From contig CAZTGE010000030.1 of the NCBI GenBank assembly GCA_964612995.1, positions 1-35,198 on the forward strand: DNA of 35,198 nt, written 5' to 3'. Below are positions 16,991 to 25,995 of this stretch, piece after piece; the first letter of the stretch is position 1; every line of letters begins with the position of its first letter. The position numbers and the translations under genes are program-made. Below the pieces are notes generated by a model. The model saw nothing but the letters and a program-made list of their open reading frames with translations, was not told the DNA's origin and made no database searches. Source of the DNA: SLQH01 sp964612995. Lineage in GTDB: Bacteria > Planctomycetota > UBA11346.

Positions 16991-18100
16991 ATGATGGACC
17001 GTGCTGGCGATCAGCGATGGATGCACCGCGCATTGCGGCTGGCCACGCGCAGCTGCGGTGCCACCTGGCCCAACCCGGGTGTCGGCTGTGTGCTCGTCGC
17101 TCCGGATGGGCGCCTGATCGGCGAGGGCCGGCACCGCCGTTGCGGCGCCGCGCACGCCGAGGTCGCCGCGCTGGAGGCCTGTCGCGCCGCGGGCTACGAC
17201 CCCGCCGGGGCCACGGCCTACGTCACGCTCGCGCCGTGCACCACCGCTGGGCGCACGCCGGCCTGCAGCGATGCCCTGATCCGCGCCGGAATCGTGCGGG
17301 TGGTCGCGGCGATCGGCGATCCCTCGCAGGACGAGACCGGATCGGTGTTCGCCGCCGCCGGGATCGCCTACGAAGAGGGGTGCTGCGCGCCCTTGGCCGA
17401 ACAGCTGCACGGTGGCTTCCTGATACGGGTCGCGCACGGCCGGCCGCGCTTCACCGGCAAGTGGGCGATGACCATCGATGGCTGCATCGCAGCCCACACC
17501 GGCGCCAGCCAGTGGATCAGCCACGCCGATGCGCTGCTGCTCAGCCGTCGCCGTCGCCGCGCCTTCGACGCGCTGCTGGTCGGAGTCGGCACTCTCATCC
17601 GCGACGATCCGCAGCTGCTCTCACGTCTGACCGATGGGCGTACGCCGCTGCGCATCGTGGTCGTCGGCGAGGCCACCGTCCCGTTGACCAGCCGATTGGT
17701 GAGTGCCGCGGCGTCGTACCCGGTGCTGGTGGTCCACGACCGGCGCGCGAGCGAGGAGCGGCTGGAGGCGCTGCACGCCGCGAGCGTGCGCACGCTCGCG
17801 GTGCACGACGCCCACGACCCGGTGGCGGTCGGCGCGGCCCTGGGCGAATACGGGCTCAACGATGTGCTGGTCGAGGGTGGGGCGCGGGTCCACGGCGCCT
17901 ACCTCGATGCCGGGATCTACGATCGTCTGGAGTGCTACATCGCCGCGCGTAGCATCGCTGGCGGCATGGGCGTGGCCGGGCTCAACGGGGTGGCGACCAT
18001 CGCCGAGGGCACCGCCTGGCAACTCGAGCAGCGACCGGTGGTGCTCGGCGACACCATCGTGTGCCGCTATCGCCGTAAGCGCGATCAGGAAGTCGGGTGA
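16991..18100 (+). CDS. ribD: Bifunctional riboflavin deaminase/reductase, divergent
   Basis: A 369-residue RibD: an N-terminal cytidine-deaminase-like domain (about 8-150) and a C-terminal pyrimidine reductase (about 155-365). WPNPGVGCVLV opens the deaminase. The zinc ligands are His55 (HAEVAAL), Cys83 and Cys92 (PCTTAGRTPAC); the usual LEPCSHxGRTPPC is altered to LAPCTTAGRTPAC. The reductase half has GKWAMTIDGCIA, WIS, DALLVGVGTLIRDDPQL and LVEGG, with the usual AR...H..R segment changed to ADALLLSRRRRRA. Zinc and fold residues are kept, so it is probably active. The start is ATG 16991 or 16994 with a weak ribosome-binding site, 61 nt after nusB. Confidence 0.9.
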   Translation: MMDRAGDQRWMHRALRLATRSCGATWPNPGVGCVLVAPDGRLIGEGRHRRCGAAHAEVAALEACRAAGYDPAGATAYVTLAPCTTAGRTPACSDALIRAGIVRVVAAIGDPSQDETGSVFAAAGIAYEEGCCAPLAEQLHGGFLIRVAHGRPRFTGKWAMTIDGCIAAHTGASQWISHADALLLSRRRRRAFDALLVGVGTLIRDDPQLLSRLTDGRTPLRIVVVGEATVPLTSRLVSAAASYPVLVVHDRRASEERLEALHAASVRTLAVHDAHDPVAVGAALGEYGLNDVLVEGGARVHGAYLDAGIYDRLECYIAARSIAGGMGVAGLNGVATIAEGTAWQLEQRPVVLGDTIVCRYRRKRDQEVG

Positions 18101-18801
18101 TCACCTTCGTCGGCGATGTGCACGGCTGGCTCGACCGGCTCGATCGGGTGGTGGCGCAGAGCGAGGGCGCGATCGTCTTCCTCGGCGATCTGATCGATCG
18201 CGGGCCGCAGTCGCGCGAGGTCGTCGCGCGGGTGCGCGAGCTCTGTGCCGCCGGCCGGGCCCGCTGCGTGATGGGCAATCACGAATATGCCTTCATCCGC
18301 GCACTCGGCGTACCCGCGCGCGGCATCCCCGGCGACGCGGCCCTGCATGATTTCTGGCTCGAGTTCTATGGCGGGTGGGCCACGGCCCGTGCCTACGGCG
18401 CGGCCGAGGGGGGAGAGGCCCTGCGCGCGGCTGCGGCAGAGGATCTGGAGTGGATGGCCGATCTGCCCTGGTACCTCGCGGGCGAGTCCGAGGGGCACGC
18501 CTACCTCGTGGCCCATGCCGGGCTCTCGCGCGAGCCGCTCGCTCGCCAGCTGGCCCGGATGGAGAACACGCCCGCGCGTTACGGTCCAGAGGTGGAGCTG
18601 CCCGAAGACCTCTATGCCAAGAACCGGGTCGGCACCTATCCGCTCGACATGCCGGTCGGGACGACCGTGGTCTTCGGCCACGTCCCGCTGCCGGAGGCGC
18701 TGATGACCGGCGAGTGTCTCGGCGTCGACACCACCGGTGGCTGGCCCGGCGCGCGATTGACCGGCGTGATCTGGCCGGAAGGGCGGATCATCCGTTCCTG
18801 A
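18097..18801 (+). CDS. Calcineurin-like metallophosphatase (PrpA/ApaH type)
   Basis: A 234-residue phosphoesterase with the full di-metal signature: GDVHG (6-10), GDLIDRGP (30-37), GNHE (60-63), a His in VAHAGLSRE and a final FGHVPLP. This pattern fits bacterial Ser/Thr protein phosphatases and diadenosine tetraphosphatases; by eye I cannot decide between a phosphoprotein and a dinucleotide substrate. It starts with GTG in a 4-bp GTGA overlap with ribD, so it is translated as the fourth gene of the ribH operon. It might oppose the Ser/Thr kinase encoded 6 kb upstream, but that is speculation. Confidence 0.9.
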   Translation: MITFVGDVHGWLDRLDRVVAQSEGAIVFLGDLIDRGPQSREVVARVRELCAAGRARCVMGNHEYAFIRALGVPARGIPGDAALHDFWLEFYGGWATARAYGAAEGGEALRAAAAEDLEWMADLPWYLAGESEGHAYLVAHAGLSREPLARQLARMENTPARYGPEVELPEDLYAKNRVGTYPLDMPVGTTVVFGHVPLPEALMTGECLGVDTTGGWPGARLTGVIWPEGRIIRS

Positions 18802-18880
18802 GCGCCGCGGCATACGGCCGCCTTGTCCCGTGTCGATCGATCTCTACGATGATCGGTCCCGGGGGCGACTGTGCGCAGCG

Positions 18881-18964
18881 CAGAGCGAGCCCCCGCGAAC
18901 AAAAAGCCGCGCGGGCGCCGACCGCTACAATGCCCCTTGGGGTGCGGGCGGCGCCCGCGCTATG
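18881..18964 (-). repeat. Dispersed repeat family C, copy C1
   Basis: An 84-bp element nearly identical to 20268-20350 and to the reverse complement of 28198-28275. It contains 11-bp arms GCGCGGGCGCC (18909-18919) and GGCGCCCGCGC (18950-18960). The adjacent AAAAA at about 18900 would be a U-tract for minus-strand transcripts, making an intrinsic terminator in that direction. Here both neighbouring genes are on the plus strand, so that role does not fit. A further stem CGGGGGC/GCCCCCG (18860-18895) overlaps its left end. Confidence 0.85.
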
Positions 18965-18986
18965 ATGGCACGTGCGGGAGATGGAG

Positions 18987-20102
18987 ATGACCCAGACAGC
19001 AGATGGCATGAATTACGCGCCCGAGGGCGTCTTTGATCCGGTGGTGGGGCCCGGCGAATTCCCGTTTGCGGCCATGGCCCTGGACCACGGTCATATCAAT
19101 GGTCAGTGCAACGGCCTGATCGAGGCCGGCGGTACCCTGACCAGGGTCTGGGATCCCGACCCGGCCAAGGTCGCGGCCTTTCGCGAGCGATTCCCCCAAG
19201 CGGTGGCCGCGAGCGGTCCGGCCGAGATCCTCGAGGACCCCGCGATCAAACTGGTCGCGGCCGCGGCGGTGCCGAACGAGCGTGGTCCGCTCGGCTGCGA
19301 GGTCATGCGCCACGGCAAGGACTACTTCACCGACAAGGCGCCGTTTACGACCATGGCGCAGCTGGAGGCGGCGCGCGCAGTGGTCGGCGAAACCGGCCGC
19401 AAGTACATGGTCTACTACTCGGAGCGACTCCATGTCGAATCGGCGGTGCGCGCCGGCCAGCTGGTCCAGGACGGTGCCATCGGTCGGGTGATCCAAGTCA
19501 TCGGCCTCGGTCCGCACCGGCTCAACGCCGGCACGCGTCCGCCGTGGTTCTTCGAGCGCGAGCGCTATGGCGGGATCCTGATCGACATCGGTTCGCACCA
19601 GATCGAGCAGTTCCTGTTCTACACCGGCGAGCAGGACGCCCGGATCCTCGCCAGTTCGGTCGCCAATTACGACAACCCGGAGCATCCCGAGCTCGAGGAT
19701 TTCGGCGACATCAACCTGGTCGGCGCCAACGGCGCCAGCGGCTACCACCGCGTCGACTGGTTCACCCCCGACGGGTTGGGCACCTGGGGCGATGGGCGGC
19801 TGTTCCTGCTCGGCACCGAGGGATACATCGAACTGAGAAAATACTGCGATATCGGGCGGGACGATCGCGGCGACCAGCTCTACCTCGCCGATCGCACCGG
19901 CACCCACCATTTCCGGGTTGCCGGCCAGGTCGGCTTCCCGTTCTTCAAGGATCTGATCGTTGATTGCCTCGAGCGTAGCGAGCGGGCGATGACCCAGGAG
20001 CACGCATTCAAGGCGGCCGAGCTGTGCATCCAGGCCCAGGAACAGGCGGTGCGCGTGGCGGCTGACGGCGGCCGACCGGTTCAGTCGCCCGGTCGCCAAT
20101 AA
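18987..20102 (+). CDS. Gfo/Idh/MocA-family oxidoreductase
   Basis: A 371-residue NAD(P)-dependent sugar or inositol dehydrogenase-like protein. The N-terminal Rossmann part reads FAAMALDHGHINGQCNGLIEAG and so lacks a clean GxGxxG. VWDPDPAKVAAF ends the second strand, and DKAPF stands where the family has EKP. The C-terminal domain has the signature GGILIDIGSHQIEQFLFY with Asp and His in the catalytic positions. The substrate is not predictable. GGGAG at 18976-18980 lies 6 nt from ATG 18987, which is preferred over GTG 18972 and ATG 18981. The gene sits alone between direct copies C1 and C2 of repeat family C, 23 bp after C1. Confidence 0.88.
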   Translation: MTQTADGMNYAPEGVFDPVVGPGEFPFAAMALDHGHINGQCNGLIEAGGTLTRVWDPDPAKVAAFRERFPQAVAASGPAEILEDPAIKLVAAAAVPNERGPLGCEVMRHGKDYFTDKAPFTTMAQLEAARAVVGETGRKYMVYYSERLHVESAVRAGQLVQDGAIGRVIQVIGLGPHRLNAGTRPPWFFERERYGGILIDIGSHQIEQFLFYTGEQDARILASSVANYDNPEHPELEDFGDINLVGANGASGYHRVDWFTPDGLGTWGDGRLFLLGTEGYIELRKYCDIGRDDRGDQLYLADRTGTHHFRVAGQVGFPFFKDLIVDCLERSERAMTQEHAFKAAELCIQAQEQAVRVAADGGRPVQSPGRQ

Positions 20103-20267
20103 CCGCCATGACAGACGAGCTGTTGGTGGCCGAGTGATGGGCTCAGAGGTGGATGTGCGAGCGGGAAGGTGGGCCGGAGCCCCATGCTCCCACCCTTCGG
20201 TATAGGCAAAAGCCCACCGTAACTGCTCAGGCCCATCGGGCATGAGTAGTTACCAGCCGTATTCCAT
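20103..20267. other. Non-coding, multi-stem region after the oxidoreductase
   Basis: No gene is seen. Possible stems include GGTGGGC (20168-20174) with GCCCACC (20212-20218), and GAAGGTGGG with CCCACCCTTC. Next to them lies the 35-bp palindrome GTAACTGCTCA.../...TGAGTAGTTAC at 20219-20253, with a GCCC/GGGC inner stem and one mismatch. It looks like two abutted inverted ends and might be a mobile-element relic or a structured 3' UTR. Confidence 0.4.
20219..20253. repeat. 35-bp inverted repeat, possible abutted transposon ends
   Basis: The arms GTAACTGCTCA and TGAGTAGTTAC pair with one mismatch, and GGCCCATCGGGC fills the centre. There is no transposase or longer element around it. Confidence 0.45.
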
Positions 20268-20350
20268 CAGAGCGAGCCCCCGCGAACAAAAAGCCGCGCG
20301 GGCGCCGCCGCTACAATGCCCCTTGGGGTGCGGGCGGCGCCCGCGCTATG
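20268..20350 (-). repeat. Dispersed repeat family C, copy C2
   Basis: An 83-bp copy in direct orientation to C1, differing mainly by loss of one base in GCGCCGACCGC. Read on the minus strand it is a stem followed by a TTTTT run, so it could terminate transcription of the minus-strand barrel gene ending at 20534. Its GCTATG end is followed within 2 bp by a separate palindrome (20352-20375). Confidence 0.85.
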
Positions 20351-20351
20351 G

Positions 20352-20514
20352 GACCCCATCGCACGCGATGGGGTCTGGCGCCGAGTGGTGGTGGGCGGAT
20401 ACAATCGGCGCGGCCGATCCGCCCATGCTTGCATCTGCATGCAGATGCAAGCGAATCACGACAATGCCGCGGGGCTGGTCCCTCACGAAGCGAGGGCCGT
20501 AGGGGCGAAGCCCC
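20352..20514. other. Palindrome-rich non-coding tract
   Basis: Five stems occur in 163 bp: GACCCCATCGC/GCGATGGGGTC with a 2-nt loop (20352-20375); GGGCGGAT/ATCCGCCC enclosing ATCGGC/GCCGAT (about 20392-20424); a perfect 26-bp palindrome (20427-20452); CCCTC/GAGGG (20480-20496); and GGGGC/GCCCC with a GAA loop (20502-20514). With C2 and the region before it, this leaves 20103-20533 without a gene. The last stem lies 20 bp from the 3' end of the minus-strand gene and could act as its terminator. Confidence 0.6.
20427..20452. repeat. Perfect 26-bp palindrome
   Basis: Two 13-base arms, GCTTGCATCTGCA and TGCAGATGCAAGC, meet with no spacer. This is a possible binding site or cruciform. Confidence 0.7.
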
Positions 20515-20533
20515 TGAGTGGTTACAGCCCGAC

Positions 20534-21424
20534 TCAGAAGCTGTAGACGATCCCGATCAGGGTCTCCTGACGCACGGCGATCTCGTCGTAGCCGCCGGCG
20601 TCGGCCGGCGCGTCCTCGGGTTCGCCTTCGTAATAGGCGCGCAGGTCGAGATCGATGTCGACGTAGGTGGCCACAGCGATGGTCGCGCTCGCGGTGAACA
20701 GATGCGTGACGTGGCCGAGGTCGCCGAATTCCGAGAAGACCTCATAGCGCAGCTCGTATCCGACCGTCGTATGCGGGCGGGCCTGGAAGCTGACCAGACC
20801 CTCGGGGCCGAATTCCCATTCGAGGTCACGTGAATCGGCATTGGGGCTGAAGCGCCGTTGTGCGCGCACGCCGAGGCGCAGGTCGAGGCTCCAGCGCGGT
20901 TCCTCCTCGATCTGCTCGCGGCTGCTGTGCTGCTCGCCGTAGCCGGCGCTGGCGGCGACCAGCAAGGGATCGAAGGGGTCCTCGCGTGGTTCAGGGCCAG
21001 TGAACACGCTGGTTGCGCTCCAGGCGCCGTAGACGTACCGCGGGCGCTGGAACAGCGCCTTGTAGACGCCGTCGTACTCGATCAGGTCGTTGCTCTCGAA
21101 CCAGGCCTGGTCGTCCTGCTTCTGTTGGCCGAACTTCAGCTCCAGGGTCTGTTCCAGAGCCTGGTACGGTGCGGTCCAGTCGAGCGCGCCGTCGAAGGCG
21201 GCGGTCCAGGCGACGGTCTGCTCGCTGGAGGTGATGCTCGGATCGCGCGACTGCTCGGCGTTGTCGATCAGGATGCTGTTGAGGAACAGGCCGACGCGAC
21301 CGTCGTGGTCCCAGCCGTACTGCTGGTCGTCGTTCGCTGGGGCCTCGACTTCGGCCGCGGACAGCGCCGCAGGCAGCGACAGGCAGAGGGCGAGGGCCAG
21401 CAGGGGCAGAGAGGCAGGGGGCAT
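20534..21424 (-). CDS. Predicted outer-membrane beta-barrel protein
   Basis: A 296-residue exported protein. The signal peptide is about residues 1-23 (LPLLALALCLSLPAALSAA). The mature part consists of alternating amphipathic beta-strands rich in aromatic residues (VGLFLNSILI, TVAWTAAFDGALDWTA, WSLDLRLGVRAQRRFS, TTVGYELRYEVFSEFG, ATYVDIDLDLRAYYEG) and ends in QETLIGIVYSF. A C-terminal Phe on the last strand is the usual recognition signal for barrel assembly in outer membranes. I cannot assign a substrate or named family. GGAAGG lies about 6 nt before ATG 21424; a longer frame to 21487 is rejected because the signal peptide would be internal. Repeat B2 separates it from clpB. Confidence 0.75.
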   Translation of the reverse strand: MPPASLPLLALALCLSLPAALSAAEVEAPANDDQQYGWDHDGRVGLFLNSILIDNAEQSRDPSITSSEQTVAWTAAFDGALDWTAPYQALEQTLELKFGQQKQDDQAWFESNDLIEYDGVYKALFQRPRYVYGAWSATSVFTGPEPREDPFDPLLVAASAGYGEQHSSREQIEEEPRWSLDLRLGVRAQRRFSPNADSRDLEWEFGPEGLVSFQARPHTTVGYELRYEVFSEFGDLGHVTHLFTASATIAVATYVDIDLDLRAYYEGEPEDAPADAGGYDEIAVRQETLIGIVYSF

Positions 21425-21509
21425 ATCGGCCTTCCGGCTACGATGCGAGGCGAACAGCCGAGTGTCGGGAGCGGGGGAATGGTGCAAGACCGCTGCCCCC
21501 CGGGCGCTC

Positions 21510-21674
21510 CAGGGTGACTCAAAGCTCGCCCCGGGAGCGCCGATCTCACCAGGTCGGCATGCCTTGCGTCGCCTCCACCTGCGTCAAACCGCCCGACTCT
21601 CTTTGGTGCTTGGGTCGTAGTGACGCAGGTGGAGGCGAGGCATGGCCCTCATGTGCGAGCTTTGAGTCGCCCTG
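21510..21674. repeat. Dispersed palindromic repeat family B, copy B2 (with nested element)
   Basis: A 165-bp copy with inverted ends CAGGGTGACTCAAAGCTCGC and the complement of CAGGGCGACTCAAAGCTCGC (19 of 20 match). It is flanked by the exact 10-bp direct repeat CCGGGCGCTC (21500-21509 and 21675-21684), which looks like a target-site duplication. The interior matches B1 except for a 77-bp insertion at 21562-21638. It lies between the 3' end of clpB and the promoter side of the barrel gene. Confidence 0.85.
21562..21638. repeat. Nested 77-bp element inside B2
   Basis: Flanked by GGCATG on both sides (21556-21561 and 21639-21644), where B1 has a single GGCATG. Its inner arms CGCCTCCACCTGCGTCA (21570-21586) and TGACGCAGGTGGAGGCG (21621-21637) are perfect 17-bp inverted repeats. 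The same element in opposite orientation lies at 27866-27942. Confidence 0.8.
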
Positions 21675-21739
21675 CCGGGCGCTCGGATCGACGCCGCGCA
21701 GGGCGACCGGGCTGGGGTGCCCTGCGCATGGCGCGGGAT

Positions 21740-24346
<2,607 letters not shown>

Positions 24347-24450
24347 GGTGGTCTCTCCATTACGGGTTGCCGTTGCAAAGCAGCGCACGGCGGCAGCCAC
24401 ACCGGGAACGCTTTCGGGCGCGCACCGTGAGATGCATGTGTTGGAGGTCA

Positions 24451-24467
24451 TGCCAATTCCGTGCCAA
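24451..24467 (-). promoter_or_regulatory. Candidate sigma-54 promoter for clpB
   Basis: The minus strand reads TTGGCACGGAATTGGCA. It has GG and GC separated by exactly 10 bases and matches the -24 element TGGCACG fully; the -12 element is TGGCA against the TTGCA consensus. It would give a leader of about 90 nt. A small dyad TGTC-N5-GACA lies upstream. No CIRCE or HspR-type site was seen. Confidence 0.5.
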
Positions 24468-24620
24468 GCATAAATGGCCCTATGGAGCCCCTGAACATGT
24501 CTTTATGACAACATCGACCTGGGCGTGCCGAACCGGGCGAGTCAGACCAACCCAGCCGTGCGAGCCGGGCGTGCAGCTGCGCAAGTGACCACGGGCAAAT
24601 GGTTTGGCGCTGCGCTGGGC

Positions 24621-25484
24621 TCAGTCGCCCGTTGGGCCGCCGAGGTTGTCGGCGCTGGCGGGGAAGGGCTCGTCGGCGACATAGCACGCGGCCGCCGGAT
24701 GGCCGCCGCCGCCGCGATTGGCGGCGATGCGCTCGCAGTCGACCCGGTATGAGCGCAGCGAATGGACCCAGCGACCGTCAGGGCGCATGAAGAACACGAT
24801 CGCCAGATCGAGCCCGAGGCCACCGTCCTCGGCCCCGGTGTAGACCAGTTCGCCGACCTCACTGATGTGCGTCGCGCTGTTGACCGCCAGGGCGGACACG
24901 CCGTGCAGGCCGTAGGGCTCGCTGATACGCATGCCGCGCCTGGCGATCCGCCGCACGCGCCGGTCGGTGCGCCGCACGATCGGCGCGCCGTGACGGCGCA
25001 GGTCCCCGCAATCATGCGCGAAGATCTCTTCGGGATGTTCGTCATTGGTCAGGTCATCGAGCGCGGCGACCACCGCCCGACTGTCGGGGTGCTCCCAGCG
25101 CCACAGGTCGCGGGCGCGGATGTGCTTCAGCACCGCGGGTGGGGATTCATCCGGGAACAGCGCGTGCCAGGTGAGCATGGCGGCGCATTCGTCTTCGGCG
25201 AACAGCCCCCATCCGAGTTCGGCGTGGGTCGCGCGATGGGTGCGGTGGTGATCGATCCAGCAGATGCTCGCCGCCTCACGTTCGAGCCGGCGCATGGTCT
25301 GAGGGTCGAAGGCGAAATCGACCACGTACACCCGGGCGCCGAGCACCGCCGGCGCCCGGTCGCCGTACTGGCAGGGGATGCAGCGTGCCTTCGGATGTGC
25401 CCGGCGCACGGTCGCGGCCGCTGCGCGTCCGTCGAGACAGCCGCGGTGGAAGAAGCAGAGCACAGGGGGGTCGGGGGTGAGCAC
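24621..25484 (-). CDS. DHH/DHHA1-family phosphoesterase
   Basis: A roughly 287-residue protein related to RecJ-like and oligoribonuclease-type phosphoesterases. The N-terminal VLCFFHRGCLDGRAAAA matches the FHGGCPDGFAAA-type opening of this branch. Then come IPCQYGD, VYVVDFAFDP with a metal-binding Asp, and WIDHHRTH, the DHH motif. The C-terminal DHHA1 part ends with NRGGGGHPAAACY, the substrate-binding GGGGH motif. Specific substrates (short RNA, dinucleotides) cannot be told. The start is unclear: GTG 25484 or GTG 25463, with no good ribosome-binding site; a frame extending further would cross tRNA-Leu and is rejected. Confidence 0.82.
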   Translation of the reverse strand: MLTPDPPVLCFFHRGCLDGRAAAATVRRAHPKARCIPCQYGDRAPAVLGARVYVVDFAFDPQTMRRLEREAASICWIDHHRTHRATHAELGWGLFAEDECAAMLTWHALFPDESPPAVLKHIRARDLWRWEHPDSRAVVAALDDLTNDEHPEEIFAHDCGDLRRHGAPIVRRTDRRVRRIARRGMRISEPYGLHGVSALAVNSATHISEVGELVYTGAEDGGLGLDLAIVFFMRPDGRWVHSLRSYRVDCERIAANRGGGGHPAAACYVADEPFPASADNLGGPTGD

Positions 25485-25571
25485 GGCGTCGGGTCCGGGG
25501 TGTCCTTGGCCCTGCTGCCGGATGGGGCCGGGTCGTGGTGGAGGGCTGGAGCCCGGCGGGCAGCGACAACT

Positions 25572-25655
25572 TACCGGGAACGGGACTCGAACCCGTACGG
25601 CCTTGCGGCCAGGAGATTTTAAGTCTCCCGCGTCTGCCAATTCCGCCATCCCGGC
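25572..25655 (-). tRNA. tRNA-Leu (anticodon TAA)
   Basis: An 84-nt class II tRNA. Acceptor GCCGGGA pairs with TCCCGGT (last pair G-T) and the discriminator is A. The anticodon stem is GGAGA/TCTCC with loop CTTAAAA, so the anticodon is TAA, reading UUA/UUG. The long variable arm is GGCCGCAAGGCC, and the T arm is ACGGG-TTCGAGT-CCCGT. CCA is not encoded. A candidate -35 TTGCCC lies upstream at 25690-25695; repeat B3 begins 60 bp upstream. Confidence 0.96.
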
Positions 25656-25715
25656 CAGCGGTCGGTCATGGTGGGAGCGATCAGGCGGTGGGCAAGAGTC
25701 TGGCCGCAGCGGCAC

Positions 25716-25843
25716 CAGGGTGACTCAAAGCTCGCCCCGGGAGCGCCGAGCACCAGCTCGGCATGGATACAGGGGGTCACACCATGGGTCATCTGATGGG
25801 ACCCATGGTATGACCCCATCATCCCGAGCTTTGAGCGGCCCTG
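25716..25843. repeat. Dispersed palindromic repeat family B, copy B3 (different inner palindrome)
   Basis: A 128-bp copy with ends CAGGGTGACTCAAAGCTCG and CGAGCTTTGAGCGGCCCTG. The flanks GCAGCGGCAC (25706-25715) and GCAGCGGTAC (25844-25853) agree at 9 of 10 positions, consistent with an aged target duplication. After GGCATGG, where B2 holds the nested element, this copy has an unrelated palindrome: GGGGTCACACCATGGGTC (25773-25790) against GACCCATGGTATGACCCC (25800-25817), one mismatch. Confidence 0.8.
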
Positions 25844-25862
25844 GCAGCGGTACAGATGCGCT

Positions 25863-25940
25863 CAGGCTCCAGACCCGTGGGCGCCGGGCACCGGCTCGGC
25901 ACGATACGGCGCTCATCGCCTCGAGTTTCGAGTCGCTCTG
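25863..25940. repeat. Degenerate family B copy, B4
   Basis: A 78-bp copy about the length of B1. The middle (GGGCGCCGGGCACCGGCTCGG) and right arm (GAGTTTCGAGTCGCTCTG) follow the family, while the left arm is degraded. It begins 20 bp after B3. With B3 it fills most of 25656-25995, which has no protein gene. Confidence 0.55.
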
Positions 25941-25995
25941 GCGGCGCTCTCCCGGCAGCGGTGCTGGGTTGTGGTGCTGCAGCGCTTGCGCGGGA

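Noticed and set aside
18925..18931. TACAAT inside repeat C1 as the promoter of the oxidoreductase
   Set aside because: The same hexamer occurs in all copies regardless of neighbours and has no -35 partner at the right distance.
20108..20137. Nine-codon open frame after the oxidoreductase
   Set aside because: Too short, no ribosome-binding site and no conserved context visible.
24347..24620. CIRCE or HspR operator upstream of clpB
   Set aside because: No TTAGCACTC-N9-GAGTGCTAA or CTTGAGT-N7-ACTCAAG match is present; only a sigma-54-like motif stands out.
24525..24752. Small plus-strand gene upstream of clpB
   Set aside because: No ribosome-binding site; it overlaps the 3' end of the DHH phosphoesterase gene and has a low-complexity translation.
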